Below, piece by piece: positions 34,985 through 45,760 of a stretch of DNA of 64,000 nucleotides. The notes under the pieces were generated by a model. It saw nothing but the letters and a program-made list of their open reading frames with translations. It was not told the origin of the DNA and did not search any database. A program made the position numbers and the translations under genes. The DNA is from Cladorhizidae sp. MBARI D1340-BT2 (lineage: Eukaryota > Porifera > Demospongiae > Poecilosclerida > Cladorhizidae), in NCBI GenBank assembly GCA_028752905.1, contig JAQNBH010000010.1, positions 29,326,970-29,390,969 of the forward strand. Reading direction: 5' to 3'. How positions within the stretch are numbered: the first letter of the stretch is position 1; each line of letters starts with the position of its first letter.

Positions 34985-35529
34985 GTATGTCCTCTTAACA
35001 TAAAATATGCACAATTAATTAGACATTGTTGACATAGCAACATGCATTCTCGCAGACTAGAGCAATAGGAACAAATATACAAAACCAAAAAATTAAAAGA
35101 AAGATACTGGATTGACTTGTCAAGATGCATCTTTATCTTGATAGATTTAAAAAAGGAGTATAATGGTGGTGTTTGGGTAAACCATGCCATTAAGTGTTTG
35201 TAATTTACATTGTCTTGTTTGCACAATTTCAATTTAATATTTTTGTATTGTACTGAGCATATTTTGACTCGTACTCCAAATACACAAAGTAAAAATTCAT
35301 ATCTTAGCTCAAAATCATTTTGGTAATTTCTTATAATTATATTAAACTGTGTTTTGCCAATTTCAGCTCAGAAAGTAATTCTTGCATGTCACTAAACCCC
35401 TTTCACTGGGAAACTTTCAGAAAGTATATATAGTAGCATGAAATTCATCTTCAAGGTCATGTAAAATCATCTATGTCATTTTATCTGTGTGCAATTAAGT
35501 TTAGCAGCTGTATTGCATCCCTGTAGCTG

Positions 35530-35740
35530 TGGGAAGTATTAAATAGGGGAAACCAACAGTAGACTAAAACCAGAGTCAAATAACATAAGATCCTGGTAGA
35601 AAGTGTGGTAAAGGGAAGTCTCAATTGCTGAACATGTTTGGGATAATGGACATCCTATTTTATGAGAAAGCCACCATCTTAGACCAGACCAGATGACAGA
35701 AGGAACTGCTAGTGAAGGAGTCATTGCACATCAGCTAGCA
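35530..35740 (+). pseudogene. Penelope-like GIY-YIG endonuclease relic
   Basis: Broken frames give CGKY, IGETNSRLKPE, SIAEHVWDNGHPILWE and IAHQLALK, the same blocks as at 4,540-5,110. This is the C-terminal end of another Penelope-like copy. It lies in the intron between Thr-rich exons 2 and 3. Confidence 0.6.
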
Positions 35741-35884
35741 CTGAAGTGTGGAATGGACTTGCTGGCCGGGAAGGGAACCACTCTAAGAGCCTGAACTTGA
35801 AGCCACGAGCACCATAATTATTCATTTTTCGTGTTTTTTTCTTTTCTCATTTACATATTTATGCACTTCTCTAAAAAAATTAAT

Positions 35885-36612
<728 letters not shown>

Positions 36613-37123
36613 TTATAACAAATGAAATAATTTTTTGGGGGCTCTTATCTATATTTTTTTCTTGTATATTTTTACTGAGTTTACTAGTTTACTAGTTTAA
36701 CGAAAGATGATGGAAATTTATAAATATTTATAAATAATTTTGTAAGAAACATTTTCTTAGGTGCTAATCTTGGAGAGAAAAAAATCAAAGACATGCTCTA
36801 CGTTAGATATACTCTGCCACGAATAAGGTAATGAATCCATCATTCTCATTATAAGTTTGTCAGCTAATCCAATTTGTAATTCCAGTAACAAATCTGTGGG
36901 GATGAGTTCTAGCATCATAATATCTTTTCAGTTCTCAAATAAGTTATCTTTGCAAATCATGTGATCCAACTTTTATCTCCATATTTTGGTGCAGCAGGCC
37001 CTCAATGTGACCAGCACATATGATTGCCATTTACATTATATAACAACATTATTCAACATGTACATGATATTAGAGTGGTATAACTTTTTGGTCTAGATAT
37101 ATTAAGACCTAACTTCTCAGTGC

Positions 37124-37277
37124 TAGTACAGCAAATATGTGCAACGATTGTGCTTTCAACGATAAAAGCATGAAACTTTGTACAGTGCTAAAGCATTATA
37201 TGAAAAGGATTTTTGCCTATAGGGACATCGCAGATATGTCTTGTGAGAAAAATTGGTACCGTTTTTTCAAAATGGCA
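37124..37277 (+). repeat. Left terminal inverted repeat of the 5.3-kb transposon
   Basis: Pairs with the reverse complement of 42,315-42,462. The strongest blocks are the outer 20 bases, a GATAAAAGCATGAAACTTTG block and CTATAGGGACATCGC. Confidence 0.9.
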
Positions 37278-37372
37278 ATGCAATAATTATAATCACTATA
37301 GGAATATGATGTACTAAACTAACTGTGTCAAGGTAAATATGCTAGAAAGTCATTATGAGATGGAAGAGAAGT

Positions 37373-38460
37373 TTAGTCAGTGCAATTGCCACCACAAAAG
37401 CAAAGTGATGTGCATAGTAGAGCAGCTTTCTTGCACTTGCAGCGACCTCTGCAGCTTTTCTTGCAGCTACATTTTATCAGCTCCCTACAAGCTTGTGCAG
37501 CTTCTGGTAATTTTATCCAGTGTGCTTCCCAGCCTTCGTCGGTCTTCTTCCATCCCCATTCATTTGGTGATGGAAGTTCGGGGGCCTTGATTATCATCTG
37601 GGCCCAGCAGTAACCAGCCTGGTAAGCAACCCTCTTGATGTGCTGGGTAAGTTCAGCCTGCGTAGGTGGCAAACACTCAATTGCCCTCCGTTTCTGGCTG
37701 AAGAGCTGTTTCCTAGCCTCATTTACACACACCTGGCTACTGGAACGGTCGTACAGCAAAATTACGAATCGCTCAAGTGGTCCAAGCCATTCCTGGACGG
37801 TTTGTGGAGTTGGTCTAGCTGCCCAGGCAGAGAATGCTGGAGTCACCTCTTTGTATGCCTTCCAGGTGTCCCACACAGTTTTCTTGCCTTTGCCTCCAAA
37901 GAAAGAAACTGTGTCGCATCCAGTGAAGGCATGGAACATTGGCAATGCAATGCACTTATCAGTACCAAGTACCTTGGCTATTTCATGTGCTGCAAAGAAC
38001 CAAAAATTCTTCCCAACACCAAAGGCAATCCATAATTCAGCAAGGTCAAGCCGTTGAGCTGATGTTACTGCCAAAACTACAACATCAGTGTCTACTGTGC
38101 GTATTGACACTTTGTTGTGTCCATCCCGCACAGCATCCTCCAGATGGAGGAACATGCGGGTGTCAGCCTCCTCATGGGTGCATGGAGCTAGAGACGAGAT
38201 ATCTTGCCGATTCTTACAAATTACATTGACATGATGCGTGGAGATAACCTGCTTGCTAGTATCAATGCTGACTGCCATTGTAACCAAATAGACAAACAAC
38301 TCAGATTTGTTGTCTGCAATTCGGAGAAATGCCGACCAATTTCCAGGAACTGCACTTGATGGCTCAACACGTCTCCTCACCCCCTTCGCCCCTCTTGCTT
38401 CGAGCACCAGCCTTCAAGCTGTCAGATATATACTCATCCTAGACAATGTCTAGTCTGGTC
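37373..38460 (-). pseudogene. Transposon protein C-terminus: XPG-like nuclease plus CXC domain
   Basis: The long frame (38,407-37,373) has PGNWSAFLRIADNKSELF, then HEEADTR (79-82 EEAD), IRTVDTDVVVLAV (DTD at 106-108) and MFHAFTGCDTVSFFG (GCD at 163-165). The spacing of these acidic motifs follows FEN/XPG nucleases. The C-terminus (313-342) is CxCx3Cx3CxCx6Cx3CxCx3C, close to the tesmin/TSO1 CXC DNA-binding domain. Just upstream (38,530-38,410) the reading IFWPYI, RLDIV, stop, DEYISDSLKA shows a stop codon where the family has Trp, and a frameshift follows. The protein is not expressible as one chain. Confidence 0.75.
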
Positions 38461-39166
38461 ACATGCTGAAGCTGTGATGTGATATATGGCCAAAAAATAT
38501 CAGTTGTATAGTCCTGGAAGGTATTGGCAGTACGAGGTGGCAGCATGTGGACAATTGCAGCAACATCAAGAATGGTGCGCATATAATTTCTCCAGTGTGA
38601 CTATGGGGGACATTGACAGGTGTAAGGTCTTGTAAGCAGCTTAACAAATCTGACTTTATCCCTCCTCTCAAAACACCCATCTGCGAAAGTGATGGTGGAC
38701 AAGGCTGGTTTTCATGCTGAAAGAACTCGTCAAGGTCACCATCACGAACTTGAGAGGCAATGTATAGCCTGGAAAAGAGAGAGCAGTTGTTCTTCAAGCT
38801 TGAAATCTGGTGCTGTTTGCTTGATTTTCCCTTGACTGGAGGCCGACTGAACAAAAGCAGGTTGTTCCGTTTCATCGTATTAGAGATTGGTATTCTCTGG
38901 TTGACCAGTCTCTCGTCCACATATGCCTCATATAGATCAACCCCTACTTGCTCAATCTGCTGTACTGTGTCTGCCACTGCTGCATCTGCAATATTCCTGC
39001 TGTCCAGCACAAGAAGATCATTGCTGTCCTCAGTGAATGGGTTCCCCATATCTTCCATTGCTGCACTCAGTGCTTTCACATCTCGTGCAAAAGCTACTTG
39101 AGTGTGCCTTTTCTGCTCGTGGTGACGGCAATCGCTGTCCTGCTTCTCCATGACTGAACTCTCCAA
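38460..39166 (-). pseudogene. Transposon protein, central segment
   Basis: Frame with RHTQVAFARDVKALSAAMED, NPFTEDSNDLLVLDSRNIAD and ENQPCPPSLSQMGVLRGG, which continues from the segment above by a frameshift near 39,100. This is the linker between the transposase-like core and the nuclease region in this protein family. I do not know a function for it. Confidence 0.6.
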
Positions 39167-40182
39167 TCAAACGAGCCATCTCAGGACCAGACAACATCCA
39201 ATGTCGTAGAGCTGATGGGTTTTCGGTCAGGCCTACAGCTCCACCATCTCCTTTCACTGATGCATTGTTCTGCTCATGTGCATGGTCAATTGCAATCGCA
39301 GAAAATGCATGCTTCGACTTCTTCACGGTGAAATTCCCATTCACAAACTCTTCATAGACGTTGGGATGGCACTCCTTTAGTGAAACCATACCGCACAAGT
39401 GAACTGGCACCCATCTGGAGTAATGGGTATGGTCTAAAGCAAGGAACCATGGAACAATCTTTGTCAGGGACTCTATGTAGAGTTGAAAGTTTCCCTCTTG
39501 TATGGCTCCCACATAGATCATCAAAGCCAGTTCCAGCTGCAGAATAATGCGCCAGAATTTGAAATGGGGGCATGCAGCAGCCCTATCCATGCGCCACTCT
39601 TCCATTGACATCACCTCACCTTCAGCTTCTTCTCTGTACTTAGCATATGCCTTCTTCAGGAGTAGATAGAGACTACTGGCTGTAACCTGATGGGCCCATC
39701 GGGTACGTATCACATGCGCTGCTTTCAAGAATGAATTTGCTGTTCCAGGTCCTGCAACACCGGCCTGAGTGAGTGCTCCTGTCCACCCACTGTCTTCCAA
39801 AAGATCTCCAAGTACCTTGAGAGTTGCCATCTCAATATGTAGTCCACCAAACATGATTACAAATTTTTTTTTATCGTGACTTTCGGGCCAGGTCCACTGA
39901 ATCTGCTTTGCAAGCGAATACAGTGGCTGATCACACGCAAGAACTGGAACCTTGACCTGGATTCAGGACTTCAACTGCAATGTTCATGGAGTGACGGTTC
40001 ATGGCTACTGACTTAGCTTGGTCATGGAAGAGAGGTAACATGGAAATGAGAGCCACTTCACTGTCATCAGGCGGTGCTACTTGCTGACTAGCATTATAAG
40101 CAGCCCAGGAGATCATCCGATCCTCAGACAAGACATCCATGTCTATGTCAAGAACCTGTTCAAATGCTCCAGCCATCTGCAA
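39030..40182 (-). pseudogene. Transposon protein, putative transposase core
   Basis: Two frames (40,182-39,931 and 39,854-39,030) separated by a shift. Visible are NIAVEVLNPGQ, MFGGLHIEMATLKVLGDLL, RTRWAHQVTASSLYLLLKKAY, FWRIILQLELALMIYVGAIQEG, ALDHTHYSRWVPVHL and AIDHAHEQNN. These are hallmarks of a widespread multi-copy animal protein family. Acidic residues such as D in ALDHTHYSRW and the DHAHE motif are candidates for a catalytic triad, but I cannot prove it. Confidence 0.6.
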
Positions 40183-40191
40183 TATACAAAG

Positions 40192-41378
40192 CTAATAAAT
40201 GTATCCATCAAAGAGTGAACCATAAACCAACCTATATTCCTCTTCCACTGCCTGTGATATGATCTGACAGTCAGCTTTGTTTTGGCCTGTTAGCTGTGGT
40301 ACAGGTGGATCTTGTTTGATGAGAGTAGCAGGAGTGATGCTGGTATAGGTCTCGGGCAGGCATGCAATTGGCCCCTTGGTAGCAGTATCACTGTGAGTCA
40401 CAACGAGCTGAGGAACTCCACTGTTGTCTTTGTTTGGATGCTGAAACAAAGACTGTGTAGTTCCATGGAATGCATCATGAGCAGAAGTGGAGCTGGGGTT
40501 GTGATCTATGTTGTCAACTGCAGCAGTTGTGAAGAGGCCACATTTAAGGTCAGGAGGACAGACAGCATTTGCTACATGGTAGTGATGACATATCTTGTTG
40601 CCTAGCTCAGTTGAAATATCCAACACACGGCTGTATGAGATACTCAAACCCAGCTGGTACATACTATCCACTAGTTCACGGTTGCGAGTCTTGGTGTGAA
40701 GCATCACACCTAGATAGATGGGCAAGGGAGTTTCTCTTTCCTAGCTATGTTTGACCGTACTTGAAGCACGATTCTTCCGGGATCGCACCAAACTGTTGTG
40801 TATCAGCAACTGTGAAATGGTCACAATTGGCTGGGACAATGTGACTGTACTTCAATGTTAGGTCCACACAAAACCAGAGCAACTAGAGACAAGAGTGAGG
40901 TTGGGACGAATTTTTCCTGGCATTTCATTTCAAACAAACCATTGAATTGGTTTTTCAACTTGAACATGTCTCTTCTCACTATCTTAGCAGCCCTGGCAAG
41001 ATGAAAGGCATCGTTGTCAGCATCATGCTGACAAGCCTTCCTCAGTGCAGATCCAATATCTTTGTTAGAAATGAGGACTACTTCTCGTCCTTGCTTGTGC
41101 GCTTCCATGTCAGGAAAATATCCCAGTAGTCTGTCTTTGAGCTTGGTGGAGTGAATGCGTCCAGTTACATCAGTTCCAAACTGTTTTAACCTTGTGCTGT
41201 AGAGGTTCACCAGATCTTTGAGTTTGAAGACAGGTGCAATAAGATCATCCATGCAAGTATCTTCAATGTATGACACCAGTTCAGCAAATGCTATACCAGG
41301 GTTCACATCATCAGCATTAAAATCATGAAATTTTTTGTTTCGGAATCCCTTGCTCTGTTGTACAATGATGCCAGACAC
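40192..41378 (-). pseudogene. Transposon protein, N-terminal half of core
   Basis: Frame 41,378-40,821 has FKLKDLVNLYSTRLKQFG and KLKDRLLGYFPDMEAHKQGR. Frame 40,725-40,192 has LGLSISYSRVLDIST, TTAAVDNIDHNPSSTSAHDAFHGT and SLFQHP. The AVDNIDHN block is strongly conserved in this family in my memory and may hold the first catalytic Asp. A frameshift lies between the two frames. Confidence 0.65.
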
Positions 41379-41404
41379 TGTACATGATACTGGGCATCTT
41401 GTGC

Positions 41405-41790
41405 AATCAGGTCACCTGAGCTCAGTTTAGCAAGCAGTTGCTCGTCCTGTAGTTTGATGGCACATTGTCTCACCTTGATGTCTACTCCAAAAGTTGATGC
41501 TTTGCAACAGGTGCAGGTGCAGGCTTACCGCAAAAGAAACATGACTCAATGGACGTACGCAAATCTTCTGAACACCTACGACTAAATCTCATACATGCTT
41601 CCACATCACCATCATCATCATCTACCAGTCTCTTTCTCTTCTCTGCTCGTCGTAGCTGGGTTTTATTGTACCGAAGTCTACACGAATCATGCCACCTGGC
41701 CAAGTGCTTCTTTAGTGTAGCCTCAATGCCCTCACCATCATCAAGCCGTGACAAATTTAAGGTCTTTGGCAAGCAACCTATGGCAAGAGA
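41405..41790 (-). pseudogene. Transposon protein, Cys/His-rich N-terminal domain
   Basis: The frame starts after an AG acceptor-like site (CCATAG at 41,780-41,785 on the minus strand) with LPKTLNLSRLDDGEGIEATL, KHLARWHDSCRLRYNKTQL and CFFCGKP. The WHDSC and CxxC motifs are part of zinc-binding pairs. The first zinc pair of the domain is instead found on the opposite strand at 41,918-42,075. Confidence 0.65.
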
Positions 41791-41904
41791 AAGGCCTCTT
41801 TGAAGGTAAGTATATATACATAGTTAATAGAAGTAAACCCAATAGCTACTCCATACTTACCTTCTCTTAGAGTGGTATTGGCAAAGACTACAAAGTGGTG
41901 GATC

Positions 41905-42080
41905 CTCTTAGGTCTCTGGCATCAGCGCAAGTTCTGGTAACTGACTGGAGCAAGTGCTTTCTGTGCCAGGAAGATTCAACAGAGGCTCTTCAGTGTCCAG
42001 CTGAGTCCCATCATGGCACACGGGATAGGCTACTCAACAATTGCAGGAAGGGTTTTAGTGCTGTAGCTACTCCAGCTGGT
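41905..42080 (+). pseudogene. Inverted N-terminal exon of the 5.3-kb transposon
   Basis: The plus strand encodes DWSKCFLCQEDSTEALQCP and, one frame over, GYSTIAGRV. In this protein family this zinc-binding block stands before the LPKTLNLSRLDDG segment, which lies on the minus strand. So this part has been flipped. Near the junction AAGGTAAGTATAT (41,803) and ATACTTACCTTC (41,856) form an inverted repeat that may have allowed the inversion. A 29-base direct repeat (TGGCAGAATCACATGAC...) follows at 42,088-42,145. Confidence 0.55.
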
Positions 42081-42314
42081 ACCATGTGGCAGAATCACAT
42101 GACTGTAGTCTCAGGTGGCAGAATCACATGACTGTAGTCTCAGGAGTGTTGATGTTCTTACTAATTGTACTTCATGTAGATGAAAATTATGCCTCATGTA
42201 GGTTAAAATTTGGTCTAGGCCACAAGATTATACCTTCTATTTACATATGCCATACATTTTGTGCAATGGAGTCTGTTTCAAGAAACGATACTGAAGGTCA
42301 CTCTATCGTTGGCG

Positions 42315-42462
42315 GCCATTTTGAAAATCGCGCTGCCATTTTTTAGCGATGTCCCTATAGCCAATAATGTTTTAAAAGGTATACTCTGACTGTGCACAAA
42401 GTTTCATGCTTTTATCGTAAAAGGCACAATTCATCTAAATATTGCACATATTTGCTGTACTA
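42315..42462 (-). repeat. Right terminal inverted repeat of the 5.3-kb transposon
   Basis: Reverse complement of the left repeat. It ends GCACATATTTGCTGTACTA and is followed by the TGC target duplication. Confidence 0.9.
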
Positions 42463-42997
42463 TGCAAAATGAAAGGGCTATATTAAATTAGAATTAATGA
42501 AGCAAGTGCAGCTCTAAAAATTCTACAGAATGCTCACCAAAATTAATTAACTGAATGGCTAGTGAAAATTTCCAGGTCAAAAAAACAGAGCTCTGGCTTT
42601 AACATATTTCCCCCTTCTATTCATGCAGAGCAATAGTTAGCAAGTTTTATTTACAAAATACTTGAGACCTGCACAGGAGTACTATTTCGCCTTGGGTACC
42701 ATTTACTTCCTTCATCTTTGATAACATTTGTATTACCAGATAGCAAGTTACAGAACTATTTATTAATTGAAGTCAAAAATAGAAATAATAGTGAGAAGAA
42801 ATAATTTAGTAATATTTGGTGTTCGTTTTACTACTAATGAAGTGTACTCCAACATACTCACCCTAAACCTTCCTACATTCCCCCGCCTCCCACCCGCAGT
42901 TATGGAATATTATATTATTTCTAATATTCTAGTTTCATTTCAGCTTTAAAATATCTGATAGACAGTAATTTTAGCTTAAATGTTTACTTATCTTCAG

Positions 42998-43102
42998 CTG
43001 AATCATCTGCACCCACTGCGGAAGAAACCACTGGGACAGTTGCCACTACTACGGTGACTACACCTACAATGGAAGAGATTACATCCACATTAGAAGGAGA
43101 TG
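42998..43102 (+). CDS. Thr-rich stalk exon 3
   Basis: A 105-base exon between TCTTCAG and GTATGT, phase 1-1, encoding ESSAPTAEETTGTVATTTV then TTPTMEEITSTLEGD. It is nine bases longer than exons 1 and 2, which keeps phase. It lies in tandem unit A between the two DNA transposons. Confidence 0.75.
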
Positions 43103-43275
43103 GTATGTCATCTGGCACAACAAATATGCACACATTAATAGCAATGTTAAATTCTGACTAACTAGAGCTGAAGGATAATTACACAATACATTTTATGTAA
43201 AAACAAAACTAGAAGAAATAAGAATCCAGACCAGCTTCTTTATAATAACACCTAATATAATATTAATATATAATA

Positions 43276-43302
43276 TTTCGACTAGATGCTCTAGCCTTGA
43301 TT
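43276..43302 (-). ncRNA. Hammerhead-like stem motif
   Basis: In reverse complement: AAGGCTAGAGCATCTAGTCGAAA. GGCTAGA pairs with TCTAGTC (one G-T pair) around a GCA loop, followed by GAAA. The upstream CTGATGA box is changed to AATCA-A, so the core is incomplete. It is absent from tandem unit B at the same place, so it looks like a short insertion or relic. Confidence 0.3.
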
Positions 43303-43738
43303 GTTGCTCTAAGTACTCTAAATGTTTGTGATATCCAATTACCCAGGGGGCGAAACCTGATAAAAAACCAAAACAGACATGGCGTGCTGTAAAAGGTTTT
43401 CTGGCTAAAATCATATGTATATAATTATATGTATAAACAAAATGTATATGGACAACCTTGTCAACAAGCTACTGGAAATCCGTAGGAAGCCTCTGACCAT
43501 ATACGTGATTTAGCCATTATGGTTTATCTGTGTTCCTTGAGAATGCTGAAGGAAAAACTTAATTCCAACAAACCAAATAAATTGTTACTACTCTCTGAAC
43601 ACTTTACATCTCAATATATCAAGGTATAGTTTGGGGGGAACAATAAATAATTGTTCAAAATCCACGCTCAATCCTGGATTTAATTGTTTTTGGTGAATAA
43701 TGTATGTACCTTATACAAAGCTAATAAAATACACAAGT

Positions 43739-44440
43739 CTAAACTAAATTGGTGCTGTTAATTATGCTTTCCGATTCACTGCTGCTGTCGAAAGTGGCAG
43801 TGTAGTGGGCACGTCTGCACTTCTTTTTTGATCCCTGACACCAGCAGCCTATATAACAGGTTATGTTTTTCTTTGCACATGAGAAGTTTCTGTTGCAACC
43901 CTTAGTACAGCCAGATTGCATCATCTGCTGTGGCCAGGTTGGGTGTGTGGATTGCACTGGTACCAGCTTCCCATCCATGGCCCACCCAAAATCCTCACAT
44001 GGTTCAACTCTCTGCTTGCAAATGTGAGCACTCTTGTCGATTGCTGTCGCTAATGCTGCACTTTTGAGATGTTGTAGGAGTGCATTCTCTGTGGAGATGT
44101 TGTAGGAATGCATTCTCTGTGGAGATGTTGTAGGAATGCATTCTCTGTGGAGATGTTGTAGGAATGCATTCTCTGTGGAGATGTTGTAGGAATGCATTCT
44201 CTGTGGGCAGTAGGAGAATAGATTTGTTGTTTAGGAACTTGTGAACTCTGAGCCTTCCAACCTCAAAATCATCACCCTTGTTGGTATATACAGTGACTAT
44301 GAGCTCCTTTGCTTGGTTGATAACATCTGTTGCACCACCCAGGTGCAATCGGGTCAAACCTATAGTTGGAGCAAGCTGCTCCTCTCGGCACCATGTCTCA
44401 CACAGGAAGCTCAAAAGTCCAGCTTTGTTGGCAGACACAG
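43739..44440 (-). pseudogene. 3.1-kb transposon protein, C-terminal part with CXC domain
   Basis: The minus strand has SANKAGLLSFLCETW and TIGLTRLHLGGATDV (frame 44,438-44,004). The corresponding C-terminus in frame 44,197-43,739 has a Cys-rich block CTKGCNRNFSCAKKNITC then CWCQGSKKKC, like the CXC block of the larger element. A run of five 28-base repeats at 44,066-44,205 separates and shifts the two parts. The HEEADTR and GCDT motifs are not present, so the nuclease region is incomplete. Confidence 0.65.
44066..44205. repeat. Five copies of a 28-base minisatellite
   Basis: GAGATGTTGTAGGAATGCATTCTCTGTG repeats five times at 44,066, 44,094, 44,122, 44,150 and 44,178 with one base change in the first copy. 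The unit is not a multiple of three, so each extra copy shifts the transposon reading frame. Confidence 0.95.
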
Positions 44441-44605
44441 AGAAGAACTCCTGCGGGTCAGGGTCTCTGTACTGCTCACTGATTTCAAACTGCCTTTGTG
44501 GTCATGACTGGGTGTACCTATGCTGCCGCTCTGAAGACTTCAGGCTCAGTGAGTTGTACCTGTCACAGCAGAAATGTATGATGGCTGTGCCATCAGATAC
44601 ATCTA

Positions 44606-45022
44606 TCAGAAGATTGTTTCTGTAGTGCCCTGCCATAGCGCCAAATGTTTTTGGAAGGACCAGTGACGAAAAGCATGCATTGCATCTACTATGACTGCCG
44701 TCTTCCTCTTCCGTAGTGGTAGATCAGGAGCAATGTTCACTTTGGTGTCCTCCTTTACTAGACTGGCCTTTGTTCCTGCAGCTCTCATGGTTTCACCTTC
44801 ATTGAACCGTGATGGGGGTGTCTTGCTGCATTCATGAGTGCCGATGAAGTTGACATAGTCAACTTCACCCCCACTAGCAATGATCTGTATCATTTGTAGG
44901 AGGGCTGAAACTTCATCACTTTTTCCTGGGCCTGCAGATTGGTATTTTGACTTCTTGGTCCTATACGTGTCTGCAGTCTTTACTTCTAGCTCCTGGAGAA
45001 TCACCTGGTAGTTGTCACGCAA
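44606..45022 (-). pseudogene. 3.1-kb transposon protein, middle part
   Basis: Frame with RFNEGETMRAAGTKASLV, PLRKRKTAVIVDAMHAFRHW. It overlaps the end of the upstream frame by eight bases in another phase, so a frameshift separates them. The next residues in a shifted frame (near 44,620-44,560) include LLIDVSDGTAIIHF. It corresponds to the segment ahead of the XPG-like region in the larger element. Confidence 0.55.
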
Positions 45023-45760
45023 GGACTTGATCAGGAAGCCACATTTCTCCTGAAAGGAACAGCGATATTTCTAGCTGTTTCACCAGATGATTCAAAGCCA
45101 CATCATACAGATTCTTCTGTGCAGATTTACCAGTCGGGACTCGTGTTGCCTTGAATGCATTCATGCATGGTATGTGATATGATATGTCATTTGCGACCAT
45201 GTCATGTCCTTGCCCAATCAGTCTTAGAAAAATGTCCTCTCTACTCAGATTCTTGGCTTTCTCAACGATCACCTGTTGGATGGTTTCCATTGACAGCCTG
45301 GCTGTAGGTGTCAGCCAACTTTTGTTACATATGATGCATGTGCTCTTGGCATCAAATGCTGCTGTGCGATGCCTGCTGGGAATGATGGACATTTTGGTTG
45401 AGGTACTGCATTCTGGCTGAGCCAGCATTGTGCAGCTTGCTCCAGCTTGCCTCTTGTCTGCTATGTAGCTCTTTTCATTGATGTACACGTTTCTGCATTT
45501 GGCATGCCACTTGAGGGACTTCTCTGCCTCCCATGAGTCCTTGGTTACATCATGGTGCAACCTTCTGTAGGTCTCGTCCTGTCGAAAGGTCATGGCTACA
45601 AGAAGTTTTGGGGCTGTTGTTAGCTGAATGTTCAACAGTCGTTTGATTGCAGGTCCTTGACATATGACACACTTGGTGTAGTTTGTAAGCATTTCTTCGC
45701 ACTTTCTCTTCAGTCATTCCAGAGACAAGGCTCCCTCCAGTACCCTTTTTCCTGTACAAC
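45015..45760 (-). pseudogene. 3.1-kb transposon protein, Cys/His-rich N-terminus
   Basis: From about 45,760 the frames give TGGSLVSGMTEEK and then MLTNYTKCVICQ, WHAKCRNVY, CIICNKSW and DMVANDISYHIPCMNAF. Two CxxC...HxxxC-type zinc sites are visible. The layout matches the N-terminal domain of the 5.3-kb element, though sequence identity is low. The 225-residue frame is the longest intact piece. Confidence 0.65.

Larger units (their letters stand above)
37124..42462 (-). mobile_element. 5.3-kb DNA transposon, XPG-nuclease/CXC type (Academ-like)
   Basis: Long terminal inverted repeats begin TAGTACAGCAAATATGTGCA and share further blocks out to about 150 bases (GATAAAAGCATGAAACTTTG, CTATAGGGACATCGC, TTTTCAAAATGGC). 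The target duplication is TGC (37,121-37,123 and 42,463-42,465). The unit C sequence CTCAGTGCCAAATGAAA gives the empty site with one substitution. The minus strand encodes one large protein in several broken pieces. The XPG-like nuclease region and 3-bp duplication fit what I recall of the Academ superfamily, but I cannot confirm it. Confidence 0.85.

Noticed and set aside
37380..39157. Plus-strand frames of 70-140 codons
   Set aside because: They are shadows of the minus-strand transposon protein and contain no motif.
44066..44205. CRISPR-like array of 28-base repeats
   Set aside because: Units are adjacent with no spacers, so it is a minisatellite.
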